64,000 nucleotides of DNA from NCBI RefSeq assembly GCF_035621135.1, contig NZ_CP141728.1:1426001-1490000 (forward strand), in the 5' to 3' direction. Every line of letters starts with the position of its first letter. Positions within the stretch are counted from its first letter, which is position 1. The position numbers and the translations under genes are program-made. Source of the DNA: Sinanaerobacter sp. ZZT-01. Lineage in GTDB: Bacteria; Bacillota; Clostridia; Peptostreptococcales; Anaerovoracaceae. The notes under the pieces were generated by a model that was not told where the DNA came from, did no database searches, and saw only the letters and a list, made by a program, of their open reading frames with translations. This document shows positions 8,542 to 17,223 of this stretch, in pieces.

Positions 8542-10386
8542 ATGATTGGAAACTCTCAATTGCTCCAGCTCATTACCGATCACTTGGAAGACGGTATCAT
8601 ATTTGTAGACAAAGAGCATAAAATACGTCTTTTTAACCAAAAAGCAAAGGGAATCACGGGGATTATTTTTGATAAATATGCATCCCACGAAGCGGGTAAA
8701 ATTGAAAGCGGAGATATCGTTATTCTTGCAGATAATGCAATCGGAAAGGATGACGGTGATTTATCACCGAAGGACTTATCGCTGCTTAACATTTTGGATT
8801 CGGATATTCGAGCAAATGATTGTATCCTTGGCATTGGTGTTTATGGAAACCCTGAAATTCAGCCTGTTTATAAATATCTTCGCGGTGCGAATTTAAATGA
8901 GGACTTTGTATTAGAAGCAAATTATTTGGGCTTTCAGATTCAGGTGCTGATCGAACCGATTAAGAAAAAGATGCACATTCGAGTAAACGGAGATTCCTAC
9001 AGTGTTTCTTTCTTAGATTCGTTCGGCCATATGGTGATTATCGATGGAAAAAGCGGAAGTATAAAATTTTTTCAGGCGAAAGGTTATACCATAAGAAAAG
9101 AGTCCATTAAAGAAATTTTACATGATCGTGAATTTCTTTCAAAAGGAAGCAAAAGAGAGGACCTTAACGTCATTGGAACGAAGATTGATGACCTTTTTGA
9201 AAAAGGGAAATTGCTTCAAAGCATAGGAACCGTTTTGTCTGGAAAAGAACATCTTATTCCCAATGATTTTTTTGAAATTAATAAACGTTTAGTATTGTGT
9301 TCAATCAGGGCGATTCAGGATGAGCAAGGGATACAAGGCGTTCTTCTTAATATACAGGATGTATCCGAGCTGGAAAAGCTTTTGGATGACCGCAATCAAA
9401 TTTTAATGGAGGTTGAAAAAAGTTATACGAACCGTCCGTCAATGTATGGAGACCTTTCAAAAGATCTCTTTCCTCGTTTTGTCGGTAACAGTCATTTGAT
9501 GGTGCAGCTGAAATATTTAGCGCATAAGGCATCTAAAACAAAATTTAATGTAATCATTACGGGTGAAAGCGGAACCGGAAAATCTTTATTGGCCCGTTTG
9601 ATTCACGAAGAAAATAATAAATCCTCTCCGTTTATAGAAGTGAACTGTAATGCCATTGCACCGACTCTTTTTGAAAGTGAGCTGTTCGGTTATGTAGGAG
9701 GTGCTTTTACCGGAGCACTGTCTTCCGGACGTTCCGGATACTTTGAGAATGCGAATGGAGGTACCATCTTCTTGGATGAAATCGGAGACCTTCCTCTTGA
9801 AATTCAAGTGAAACTTTTATATGTTCTGCAAAATAAGATCATTTATCGAGTAGGTTCTGCAAAGCCGATTCCGATTGATGTCAGAGTCATTGCAGCAACA
9901 AATAAAAATCTTGAGGAGGAAGTAGTAAAGGGAACGTTTCGTCAAGACCTTTACTATCGAATCAATGTATTTCCGATTGTGATTCCGCCTTTGCGTGAGC
10001 ATAAGTCAGACCTTTATATGCTGATTAATAAGATTTTAAATAAAATTTGTGTGCGTTATGATTTATCTCCAAAGCAATTGTCGGGAGAAGCGCTTGATAA
10101 GCTACTCAGGTATAGCTGGCCCGGAAATGTCCGAGAGCTGGAAAATATCATTGAGCGGGCTATTACGCTGTGTGAAACCAATTGGATTTACCCGGAACAC
10201 ATCAATATTAAGGGTTCTTATACGATTGGAACTTCTATGCGTGAACAGATGCAGGAAGCAGAGAAAAAAATATTAAAAGAAGCACTGGTTCGGGCGAACG
10301 GAAATAAGATTCAAGCAATGCAGGATTTAGATATGTCAAAATCCGTTTTTTATGAAAAATTGAAAAAATACTTCATATCAATTTAA
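8542..10386 (+). CDS. PAS-domain sigma-54-dependent transcriptional activator
   Basis: 614-aa bacterial enhancer-binding protein. Two PAS-like sensory segments (about residues 5-60 and 225-285) are separated by a region I do not recognise. The AAA+ domain has Walker A GESGTGKS (from residue 341), the sigma-54 contact loop GAFTGA at 387-392, Walker B with LDE near residue 412 and the sensor/R-finger region DLYYRINVFPI. A Fis-type helix-turn-helix sits at the C-terminus (GNKIQAMQDLDMSKSVFYEK). With no receiver domain, it probably responds to a small ligand. It lies between two of the five -24/-12 promoters in this window and is the only such activator seen, so it is the obvious candidate controller. 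A terminator follows. Confidence 0.93.
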   Translation: MIGNSQLLQLITDHLEDGIIFVDKEHKIRLFNQKAKGITGIIFDKYASHEAGKIESGDIVILADNAIGKDDGDLSPKDLSLLNILDSDIRANDCILGIGVYGNPEIQPVYKYLRGANLNEDFVLEANYLGFQIQVLIEPIKKKMHIRVNGDSYSVSFLDSFGHMVIIDGKSGSIKFFQAKGYTIRKESIKEILHDREFLSKGSKREDLNVIGTKIDDLFEKGKLLQSIGTVLSGKEHLIPNDFFEINKRLVLCSIRAIQDEQGIQGVLLNIQDVSELEKLLDDRNQILMEVEKSYTNRPSMYGDLSKDLFPRFVGNSHLMVQLKYLAHKASKTKFNVIITGESGTGKSLLARLIHEENNKSSPFIEVNCNAIAPTLFESELFGYVGGAFTGALSSGRSGYFENANGGTIFLDEIGDLPLEIQVKLLYVLQNKIIYRVGSAKPIPIDVRVIAATNKNLEEEVVKGTFRQDLYYRINVFPIVIPPLREHKSDLYMLINKILNKICVRYDLSPKQLSGEALDKLLRYSWPGNVRELENIIERAITLCETNWIYPEHINIKGSYTIGTSMREQMQEAEKKILKEALVRANGNKIQAMQDLDMSKSVFYEKLKKYFISI

Positions 10387-10397
10387 ATAATCAGTAG

Positions 10398-10446
10398 ATA
10401 GACGGCTTTATAATAGTTTAAGGGTCGTCTATTTTTATTGTATTTT
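10398..10446 (+). terminator. Rho-independent terminator after the sigma-54 activator
   Basis: ATAGACG (10398-10404) pairs with CGTCTAT (10436-10442), followed by a T run. The loop is long (about 31 bases) and may pair internally, so strength is uncertain. Confidence 0.6.
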
Positions 10447-10545
10447 TTTTCCGAAAAAAAGAACTGGTAGTCCGGATTTTCGTATAAAACATAGAAAATA
10501 ATATGAAAATATGGCAAAAGTGAATCATAAAAGCAACAAAACAGA

Positions 10546-10556
10546 CGGTTTTTCGG
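10546..10556. promoter_or_regulatory. Candidate sigma-54 activator binding site
   Basis: CGGTTTTTCGG is the exact inverse of the core CCGAAAAACCG found at 4190-4200. It is about 43 bp upstream of the -24 element at 10589, close for an enhancer. A weaker relative (CCGAAAAAAA) lies at 10451. Confidence 0.4.
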
Positions 10557-10588
10557 CAATGATTATACAAAAGATTAAAGGAATCAGT

Positions 10589-10603
10589 TGGCATAAGACT
10601 TGC
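10589..10603 (+). promoter_or_regulatory. Sigma-54 (-24/-12) promoter for lysA, serine hydrolase and nhaC-like
   Basis: TGGCAT, five bases, TTGC, with correct GG-to-GC spacing, in the intergenic region and oriented toward lysA about 170 bases away. Confidence 0.82.
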
Positions 10604-10774
10604 GTAAATATTAGGTAATAAGCAGCAATAAAGGATTAAAAGGAAAATTCCCCTGTAAGTATTTGAGGAGGTTTCATTTCAAAGTGCATTTAGGGGGGGA
10701 AGTGAAAAAAATCTTGCTGTTCACAAAAAAGAAGGAGCTTAGGCTATAAAAATTAGAAAAATGAGGGGAAAAAA

Positions 10775-12064
10775 ATGAATAAAGATGTAAAAGCAGGCGT
10801 ATTACATTTTGACGGATGCAATACGGTAGATTTGGCTGAAAAATATGGAACGCCGCTCTATGTGTACTCGGAAAATGGCCTTTTAGAAAAGATGAATGAA
10901 TTAAAAGATGATTTTTTGAAGCCATATCCCAACACACGTGTGGCTTATGCATGCAAGGCTTTTTGCACGAAGGCGCTGTTACAGATTTTGAAGAGAGAAG
11001 GGATGTGTATTGACGTTGTATCCGGAGGGGAACTCTATACAGCGATGGCAGTAGGATATCCGGCGGAAAAGATTGAATTTAACGGAAATAATAAATTACG
11101 CAGTGAAATTGAAATGGCAGTTGACTATGGAATCGGAAGAATCATTATCGACGGACTTCATGAATTGGCATTAATTGATGAAGTGTGCAAAGAAAAGCAG
11201 AAAAAGATGAAGGTGCTGTATCGAATCACACCGGGTGTAAAAAGTGATTCACATGACTATATTGTAACTGGAAAAAAAGACTCTAAATTTGGGATCCCAT
11301 TGGATGATGAGGTGATCTATCCGGCGATTCAGGAAGCAATACAATGTGAATCTGTTGATTTCCTGGGATTTCACTTTCATGTAGGATCTCAAATTTTAGA
11401 TAATCAGTCTCATTTAGCGGCACTCGAGACATTGCTAAACCTTGTAAAGGGAACAAAAGAAAAATTTGGATACGAAATAAGTGAGCTGAACATTGGCGGC
11501 GGCTATGCGATTTGTTACACAGATCAAAACCCAGAAAGGTATGCATATTATCTTGATCCAATGATGAAACGGATTGAGGAATTTTCTAAAGCAAACGGAA
11601 TGAATCGACCGGCGGTCGTTATTGAACCGGGTAGAAGTGTTGTCGGAGAAGCCGGCATCATGCTTTATACCATTGGAGAAATTAAAGACATAAAAGGTAT
11701 CCGGAAATATGTATCTGTAGACGGAGGTATGACTGATAATATTCGCCCTGCGCTCTATCAGGCGGAATATGATGGCGTAATTGCGAATAAGGCAGAAGAA
11801 ACCAAAGATGACTTAGTCACAATTTGTGGGAAATGCTGTGAGTCAGGAGATATTTTGATTCGAGATATTAAAATGCCTGTAGCGAAAAAAGGTGATATTC
11901 TGGCGGTCTTTTCTACCGGTGCATATGGTTATTCCATGGCTTCCAATTATAATAAAAATCCAATACCAGCTGTTGTCTTAGTAAAAGATGGGAAGAGTCA
12001 GTTGATTGTAAAAAGACAGTCTTATGAAGATATGATACAAAATGAATTGTCTTTGGAAGATTAA
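10775..12064 (+). CDS. lysA: Diaminopimelate decarboxylase
   Basis: Fold-type III PLP decarboxylase converting meso-diaminopimelate to L-lysine and CO2. Visible motifs: PLP lysine K61 in VAYACKAF, the histidine-containing FHFHVGSQI, the glycine loop LNIGGGYAI, IEPGRSVVGEAG, the CESGD motif with the catalytic Cys (GKCCESGDIL), and GAYGYSMASNYN. Length 429 aa is typical. Ornithine/arginine-decarboxylase relatives share the fold, but CESGD and the MASNYN end favour LysA. No other lysine-biosynthesis gene except a DapF-like gene is in the window. The sigma-54 promoter and the neighbouring serine hydrolase and carrier suggest a catabolic or recycling role. RBS GGGG upstream of ATG 10775. Confidence 0.92.
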   Translation: MNKDVKAGVLHFDGCNTVDLAEKYGTPLYVYSENGLLEKMNELKDDFLKPYPNTRVAYACKAFCTKALLQILKREGMCIDVVSGGELYTAMAVGYPAEKIEFNGNNKLRSEIEMAVDYGIGRIIIDGLHELALIDEVCKEKQKKMKVLYRITPGVKSDSHDYIVTGKKDSKFGIPLDDEVIYPAIQEAIQCESVDFLGFHFHVGSQILDNQSHLAALETLLNLVKGTKEKFGYEISELNIGGGYAICYTDQNPERYAYYLDPMMKRIEEFSKANGMNRPAVVIEPGRSVVGEAGIMLYTIGEIKDIKGIRKYVSVDGGMTDNIRPALYQAEYDGVIANKAEETKDDLVTICGKCCESGDILIRDIKMPVAKKGDILAVFSTGAYGYSMASNYNKNPIPAVVLVKDGKSQLIVKRQSYEDMIQNELSLED

Positions 12065-12134
12065 TTTAATGCGGTAGAATACTGCTCGCTTTAAAAGCAC
12101 ACCTACATCCCCAGGCTTTTATACAGGAGGAGAT

Positions 12135-12965
12135 ATGTTGAAAGAATATATTGAAAATAAATTAGAAAAATTACAAGGCAAGACAGGTGTTTACTATAAA
12201 AATTTGAAGACACAGGAAGAGTTGCTGATTGCAGAAAATGATTTATTCTTGTCTGCCAGCGTGATAAAGCTATGGGTGATGGGAGAAGCTTTTCATCAAA
12301 TTGAGCAGGGCATTCTATCAAAAGATACAATGATTATTTTAAAAGATTCAGATAAAGTGCCGTCAGGATTGGTAGAAGATTACGCAAGACAAGCAAGAAC
12401 GGGATCTCTTTCAGAGGATATGTTCCCGGAAAGCGGCGTATTGAATTTGCTTCATACAGGAACAGAACTGACGATAGAAGATTTGTATCGGCTTATGATT
12501 ACCGTAAGCGATAATACGGCAACAAATATTTTAATTGATATATTGGGAATGGAAAAAATAAATGCATTTATTTCTTCACTGGGGATGGAAAAGACAAAGC
12601 TGAATCGCATTCTTTTTGATACATCACCTCAAGGAAAGAATTTAGAGAATGTGATATCGCTAAAGGAGACGGGGATGTTTTTTGAAAAAATTTATAAGGG
12701 AGAGCTAATTTCAAGACAAGCAAGCGAAGAGATGTCTGCAATCTTGCAAAATCAGCAATTCAATTATAAAATTCCTTTTTTTCTTCCTCGTATTCCGATT
12801 GGCCACAAAACCGGAGAGGATAATGGGATTACAAATGATGCAGGAATTATTTACAGTGAAATTCCATTTGTTTTATGCTTTGCATCCAACGATACGGAAG
12901 TGTGTTTTGCTGATAGAGTCTGTCAGGAGATTGCAAAGAAAGCATACGATTACACCATTTGTTAA
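12135..12965 (+). CDS. Class A beta-lactamase-like serine hydrolase, cytoplasmic
   Basis: 276-aa serine hydrolase of the beta-lactamase2 (PF13354) type. The active-site triad of motifs is present: Ser42-V-I-Lys45, TVSDNTATN (SDN) and HKTGEDNG (KTG). There is no signal peptide; the protein begins MLKEYIENKLEKLQ, so it should stay in the cytoplasm. The omega-loop position that in true class A enzymes carries Glu166 and Asn170 reads FDTSPQGKNLENVIS, with no clear ExxLN, so efficient deacylation of beta-lactams is doubtful. A role in hydrolysing amides or peptides, perhaps D-configured, is more likely. AGGAGGAG precedes ATG 12135. It lies 70 bases after lysA and 49 before the nhaC-like gene, in the same sigma-54 unit. 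Confidence 0.8.
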   Translation: MLKEYIENKLEKLQGKTGVYYKNLKTQEELLIAENDLFLSASVIKLWVMGEAFHQIEQGILSKDTMIILKDSDKVPSGLVEDYARQARTGSLSEDMFPESGVLNLLHTGTELTIEDLYRLMITVSDNTATNILIDILGMEKINAFISSLGMEKTKLNRILFDTSPQGKNLENVISLKETGMFFEKIYKGELISRQASEEMSAILQNQQFNYKIPFFLPRIPIGHKTGEDNGITNDAGIIYSEIPFVLCFASNDTEVCFADRVCQEIAKKAYDYTIC

Positions 12966-13014
12966 AAATAACATAGGAATAGTTCTTTAATGACTATAAA
13001 GGAGGAATAGTTTT

Positions 13015-14556
13015 ATGGAAAGTATCAGTGTTGGCTGGCTGTCAATTTTGCCGCCAGTTGTTGCGATTATTTTGGCCTTGCTTACAAAAGAAGTGATATC
13101 TTCACTTTTGGTAGGTATTCTAATTGGTGCAGCGACGTATTCTTATACCGTCGGAACTGGATTTGTCGGGATTTTTACGACAACATTTACTCTTATGGGA
13201 GACTCATTAGCAGGAAACATTACAAATGTTATTTTCTTAAGTTTACTTGGTGCCCTGGTCGTGCAGGTTACGGTGGCAGGAGGTGCACAAGCTTACGGTG
13301 TATGGGCTGCGACCAAGATAAAGTCAAGGGTGATGTCGCAGCTTGCAACAGCCTTACTGGGCGTTATTATTTTTATTGATGACTATTTTAACTGTCTTGC
13401 TGTAGGGACAATTATGAAACCGATCACCGATAAATATCAAGTATCCAGAGTAAAATTAGCCTACTTTATAGATTCTACAGCAGCGCCAATCTGTATTATC
13501 GCCCCGGTGTCAAGCTGGGTTGCTGCAGTAGGGTCCAGCTTGGGTGCATCTGGTGTATTTGATAGTGATATGGCTGCATTTTTAGCAACAATTCCTTTTA
13601 ATTTGTATGCACTCCTTACCATTGCAATGGTAATTGTTCTTGCGACAACAAATGTAGGATTTGGACCTATGCGGAAATTTGAAAGGCTGGCAGAGGAAGG
13701 GAATTTGGCTTCCACAGAAAATGACGCAGAGATGGGTGTAAAAATTTGTGAAAAAGGAAAGGTTATGGACCTTGTAATCCCAATCTTGAGTTTAATAATA
13801 TTTTCTGTCTTGGGGATGCTTTATACAGGAGGGCTCTTTACTGGTGAGAGTAGTTCTGTTCAGGAAGCGTTCGGAAATTGTAATTCCTCTCTTTCTTTAG
13901 TTTTAGGAAGCTTTGCAGCTTTAGTTGTTGCGTTCGTTATGTATCTACCAAGAAAGCTGATGACCTTTAATGAGTTTTTTGAAGGTGTGACTCAGGGGGC
14001 GAAAAATATGGTTATGCCGAATATTATCTTGACGTTGGCATGGACCATCGGAGCCGTATGTCGCCAGCTGCTTTCTACGGGCCAATTCGTAGGACATATG
14101 GTAGAAGTAAGCCATTTTCCGCTGGCCTTCCTTCCAATTTTAATTTTCGTTGTCTCTTCGGCGTTGGCTTTTGCGACTGGAACTGCATGGGGAACGTTCG
14201 GAATTCTCATTCCAATTGTTATTATTGTTTTAGAACCTTCTATGGCGACGCAACCGAATTTAATGACTGTATCCCTTGCCGCAGTTCTCGGCGGATCTAT
14301 ATTTGGGGATCACTGTTCGCCGATTTCCGATACTACAATTATGTCCTCAACAGGAGCTGCTTGTGTGCATTTGGATCATGTATCGACACAGATTCCATAT
14401 GCACTGACAACAGCAAGTTGCTGCATCATCGGATATATTGCAGCGGCACTATCAAACTACAGTGTTGTTGTGACTCTGCTAGCGGGATTTGGTTCTCTTT
14501 TCCTAGAACTGTTTCTTTTTAACAAATATTTTGGTAATGGAAAAGTAAAAGCTTAA
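13015..14556 (+). CDS. NhaC-family transporter (Na+/H+ antiporter or amino acid carrier)
   Basis: 513-aa polytopic membrane protein of the NhaC family, with about a dozen hydrophobic segments. Characteristic stretches are IFIDDYFNCLAVG, SWVAAVGSSLG, GTAWGTFGILIPI and GSIFGDHCSPISDTT. The family includes Na+/H+ antiporters, the malate/lactate exchanger MleN and the predicted lysine carrier LysW found with lysine-regulated genes. Directly downstream of lysA, a role in moving lysine, DAP or a related amine is an attractive inference but is not shown by the sequence. RBS AAAGGAGG; last gene before the terminator at 14619. Confidence 0.85.
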   Translation: MESISVGWLSILPPVVAIILALLTKEVISSLLVGILIGAATYSYTVGTGFVGIFTTTFTLMGDSLAGNITNVIFLSLLGALVVQVTVAGGAQAYGVWAATKIKSRVMSQLATALLGVIIFIDDYFNCLAVGTIMKPITDKYQVSRVKLAYFIDSTAAPICIIAPVSSWVAAVGSSLGASGVFDSDMAAFLATIPFNLYALLTIAMVIVLATTNVGFGPMRKFERLAEEGNLASTENDAEMGVKICEKGKVMDLVIPILSLIIFSVLGMLYTGGLFTGESSSVQEAFGNCNSSLSLVLGSFAALVVAFVMYLPRKLMTFNEFFEGVTQGAKNMVMPNIILTLAWTIGAVCRQLLSTGQFVGHMVEVSHFPLAFLPILIFVVSSALAFATGTAWGTFGILIPIVIIVLEPSMATQPNLMTVSLAAVLGGSIFGDHCSPISDTTIMSSTGAACVHLDHVSTQIPYALTTASCCIIGYIAAALSNYSVVVTLLAGFGSLFLELFLFNKYFGNGKVKA

Positions 14557-14618
14557 ATAAGCTATAAATAAGTTTTTTTGTGAAACAACGGATAACGATT
14601 AACGCAGAATACTAGAAG

Positions 14619-14660
14619 GACTGCCGCACTGATTTATGACTGGTGAGGCAGTCTTTTTTT
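14619..14660 (+). terminator. Rho-independent terminator after the nhaC-like gene
   Basis: GACTGCC-g-CAC pairs with GTG-a-GGCAGTC across a 14-base loop, followed by seven T. It separates this unit from the convergent alanine racemase gene. Confidence 0.9.
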
Positions 14661-14666
14661 GGTAAA

Positions 14667-15767
14667 TTATTTAGAAAGGTAAATACGCGGCGGACGGTTT
14701 GCGATTCGGGATACAATTTCATTTTTGTTTGTTCCTGCCAGCTTTGCTGCCTCCTCAATGTCCATAGCGGAATCAGCTCCGTCGCCGTAGATGATTGCAG
14801 AATCACCTTCCTTAGCATTGGGAACATCAGTTAAATCAACCATGCATTGATCCATGCAGATTACCCCGATAATCGGGCAGCGGACACTGTGAATCAGCAC
14901 ATAACCTTTTCCTCTTAAATTTCTAGGATAGCCATCTGCATATCCAAATGGAAGTGTAGCGATCCTGGTATCCTTTTCCGCCTTCCATAAATAATCATAG
15001 CCAACGCCATCTCCTTTTTTTATCTCATGAATTTGAGAAATTCGTGTAAGAAACGTAAGTGCTTGTTGCAATGGAAGAAAACCAGTGTGAAAGCCTTTCA
15101 GACCATAAATCAAAGCACCGGGACGGATCATATTCATATGATACTTTGGAAAATCGACCGCAGAAATACTGTCAGCGATATGTTTGTAGCGGAAGGAAGC
15201 CCCGCCCTTTTCCAGTTCATCAATCACAGCAAGAAAACGGTTATATTGCAGATCATTTTCCTGCTTGTTGACAAGGGCAAGGTGAGAGAAAATGCCTTCA
15301 ATTGTTATTGAATCAAGCTGGCAGATTTTATTCAGTTCATGAACGTTTGACATACCTAAGCGGTGAAATCCAGTATCTACCTTTAGATGAACCTTTGGTT
15401 TTTTGTGAGCTTGTTTTGCCAAGTCATTGAGAAGAGAAGCTTGCTTAAAAGAGACAATTGTCTGTGTAATGTTCTTTTCAATGATATATGGCAGCAGATG
15501 GTCAGGAGTGTGACCTAAAATAAATATCGGATAATCGTGATACGCTTCGCGAAGCTCCAAGGCCTCTGTTAATGTAGCGACGGCCAGATAAGCGGCATTC
15601 TCTTTTATCAGAGCCGGAGCAATTCCAATTGCCCCATGACCATATCCGTTTGCCTTGATCACGGCCATTATCGAAACTTCTTTTCCAATCAGCGTATGAA
15701 TCTCCCTCATGTTTTCTCTGATTGCATCCAAATCGACTTGTACGACGGTATCTCTGAGCAATTCCAC
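14667..15767 (-). CDS. alr: Alanine racemase
   Basis: PLP enzyme interconverting L- and D-alanine. The PLP lysine is K38 in MAVIKANGYGHG. The second catalytic residue, Tyr, lies in GVGYDYLWKA, and the family block NMIRPGALIYGL is present, with the C-terminal metal- or substrate-contact region GVICMDQCMVDLTD. Length 366 aa is standard. The start is GTG at 15767, preceded by AGGAGG. The upstream M20 gene ends three bases before it, so the two are translationally linked and share the minus-strand sigma-54 promoter at 17086-17100. That linkage points to use in alanine catabolism (as for DadX) rather than only in wall synthesis; whether a second alr exists cannot be seen here. Confidence 0.93.
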   Translation of the reverse strand: MELLRDTVVQVDLDAIRENMREIHTLIGKEVSIMAVIKANGYGHGAIGIAPALIKENAAYLAVATLTEALELREAYHDYPIFILGHTPDHLLPYIIEKNITQTIVSFKQASLLNDLAKQAHKKPKVHLKVDTGFHRLGMSNVHELNKICQLDSITIEGIFSHLALVNKQENDLQYNRFLAVIDELEKGGASFRYKHIADSISAVDFPKYHMNMIRPGALIYGLKGFHTGFLPLQQALTFLTRISQIHEIKKGDGVGYDYLWKAEKDTRIATLPFGYADGYPRNLRGKGYVLIHSVRCPIIGVICMDQCMVDLTDVPNAKEGDSAIIYGDGADSAMDIEEAAKLAGTNKNEIVSRIANRPPRIYLSK

Positions 15768-15770
15768 TTT

Positions 15771-16997
15771 TTATTTCCTCCTATCGGTAGCACTTGGCTT
15801 TTTTTCATAATTCAGTAATGCAAATGCAGCGGCTACTTCCATGAGCATACCGGAGCGGATACAAGAATCATCCGGATCATACCATTCACTGTGAAGAGCC
15901 TGTGGTTTTTCGCTGCTCTCCCTCTTAGTTCCCAGATTAAAATAAATTCCTTTAGAAGCATTTGCAAAATAAGAAAAATCCTCAGCGCCCATGCTGGGCT
16001 CGGAAAGGAGGAATAGCTGCTCTTGATTGAAGTGTTGCAGAGCAGCAGATTCCAATATGCTTCCAAGCAGATCATTGTTAATCAATGCCGGGTAGCTGTC
16101 ATGAAAATCCACTGATGCGGTTGCTCCAAAAGCTTGCGCAGTACTTACAGCAATTTGCTCTAACTGTTGTTTCATATAGACTTGTGTTGCTTTATCAAAT
16201 GTACGGATGATACCTTTTAAGTCAGCGTATGGTGGAAGAATGTTATTTTTTGTACCTGCATGGAACTGCCCTATGCTTAAGACGCCCGAATTGGTCGGTG
16301 ATAGGTTGCGGCTGACAATACTCTGCAATGCTGTTACAATGTGGGAAGCTGCTAAGATTGCATCGACACCATCATCTGGATGTGCTCCATGACTTGAAAC
16401 ACCTTCAACACGAATAGAAAATTCTGTTGACGCAGCGTTCATTCTGCCTCGGCAAAACTCGATTGCGCCACTTGGAATGGATGGAGCAACATGCAGTCCG
16501 ATCACCGCTTCTATTTTGGGATTTTCCATACATCCTGCTGCGATCATCCGCTCTGCTCCCCCGATGGTTTCTTCTGCCGGTTGAAAAAAGAATTTTACTG
16601 TACCATGAAATTCGGAGCGCAGGCTCTGCAAAATACGAGCAGTTCCTAACAGAGTAGCCATATGGATATCATGGCCGCAGGCATGCATAACCCCTTCTGC
16701 TACAGAGCGGTGAGGTATTTCCACCTTTTCGCAGATCGGAAGCGCATCCATGTCAGCACGAATTGCAATCGCAGGGAATGCCTGCTTTATGGAAGCTTCT
16801 TTTGTACCGGTCACGGATGCTACAATACCATAACCTGCGACGCCTATTTGATGTGGTATATTCCAGCTGTGGAGATAAGTGCTGATTTTTTCTGCCGTTT
16901 GTTTTTCTTGTTCTGAAAGCTCGGGGTGCTTGTGAAAGTCTCTCCGAATTGTAATGATTTCCTCCAAAATGGCATCAATTTGATTTTCTATGTTCAT
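15771..16997 (-). CDS. M20-family amidohydrolase (amino acid deacylase/carboxypeptidase type)
   Basis: 408-aa cytoplasmic metal-dependent amidohydrolase of the IAA-amino-acid/hippurate hydrolase and N-acetyl-diaminopimelate deacetylase group. Metal ligands are visible in MHACGHDIHMA, FFQPAEETIGGAERM, GLHVAPSIPSG and MGAEDFSYF, and the dimerisation lid lies near residues 180-290. It releases amino acids from N-acyl amino acids or short peptides. Exact substrate is not predictable from sequence; with alr, lysA and dapF-like genes nearby, N-acetyl-DAP or a wall-derived acyl amino acid is plausible. ATG 16997 has GGAGG five bases upstream. First gene of the minus-strand sigma-54 unit. Confidence 0.85.
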   Translation of the reverse strand: MNIENQIDAILEEIITIRRDFHKHPELSEQEKQTAEKISTYLHSWNIPHQIGVAGYGIVASVTGTKEASIKQAFPAIAIRADMDALPICEKVEIPHRSVAEGVMHACGHDIHMATLLGTARILQSLRSEFHGTVKFFFQPAEETIGGAERMIAAGCMENPKIEAVIGLHVAPSIPSGAIEFCRGRMNAASTEFSIRVEGVSSHGAHPDDGVDAILAASHIVTALQSIVSRNLSPTNSGVLSIGQFHAGTKNNILPPYADLKGIIRTFDKATQVYMKQQLEQIAVSTAQAFGATASVDFHDSYPALINNDLLGSILESAALQHFNQEQLFLLSEPSMGAEDFSYFANASKGIYFNLGTKRESSEKPQALHSEWYDPDDSCIRSGMLMEVAAAFALLNYEKKPSATDRRK

Positions 16998-17069
16998 AAT
17001 AACCTCCGTTTAAAGAATCAAAGTCAAAGTTTGTTTACATTGTTCTATAGGAATGTAAAAAGAAGTACT

Positions 17070-17083
17070 ATACTTATAAGTAT
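17070..17083. promoter_or_regulatory. Perfect 14-bp palindrome at the minus-strand start site
   Basis: ATACTTATAAGTAT is self-complementary over 14 bases. It overlaps the expected start of transcription from the minus-strand -24/-12 element, so it could be an operator. It is AT-only apart from two pairs, so chance is possible. Confidence 0.35.
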
Positions 17084-17085
17084 AA

Positions 17086-17100
17086 GCAAACTTTATGCCA
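17086..17100 (-). promoter_or_regulatory. Sigma-54 (-24/-12) promoter for the amidohydrolase and alanine racemase
   Basis: On the minus strand TGGCAT (17100-17095), five bases, TTGC (17089-17086). It points toward the amidohydrolase start at 16997 and is back to back with the plus-strand element at 17122. Confidence 0.8.
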
Positions 17101-17121
17101 AATCAATAGGGGAATTATCTA

Positions 17122-17136
17122 TGGCATAGAATTTGC
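17122..17136 (+). promoter_or_regulatory. Sigma-54 (-24/-12) promoter for the membrane dipeptidase
   Basis: TGGCAT, five bases, TTGC, with correct spacing, about 88 bases upstream of the dipeptidase start codon. Confidence 0.8.
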
Positions 17137-17223
17137 TTAATTAATAAAATAAGGCTTTATGATATAAAGTTGGATAGGAATAATGGTTTACAAAGGTATA
17201 GAAGCTAGCGAAAGGAGAACAAA

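Larger units (their letters stand above)
10387..10774 (+). other. 388-bp intergenic region: terminator, candidate enhancer sites, sigma-54 promoter and leader
   Basis: No gene is supported. Elements in order are: terminator 10398-10446, a CCGAAAAAAA tract at 10451, CGGTTTTTCGG at 10546, the -24/-12 element at 10589 and a purine-rich leader of about 160 bases before lysA. Confidence 0.6.

Noticed and set aside
10605-10774. Possible lysine riboswitch or T-box before lysA.
   Set aside because: Neither the conserved lysine-riboswitch core nor the T-box AGGGTGGNACCGCG sequence is present; the leader is purine-rich and weakly structured.
12135-12965. Antibiotic-resistance beta-lactamase.
   Set aside because: No signal peptide and no Glu166 loop; operon context is metabolic.
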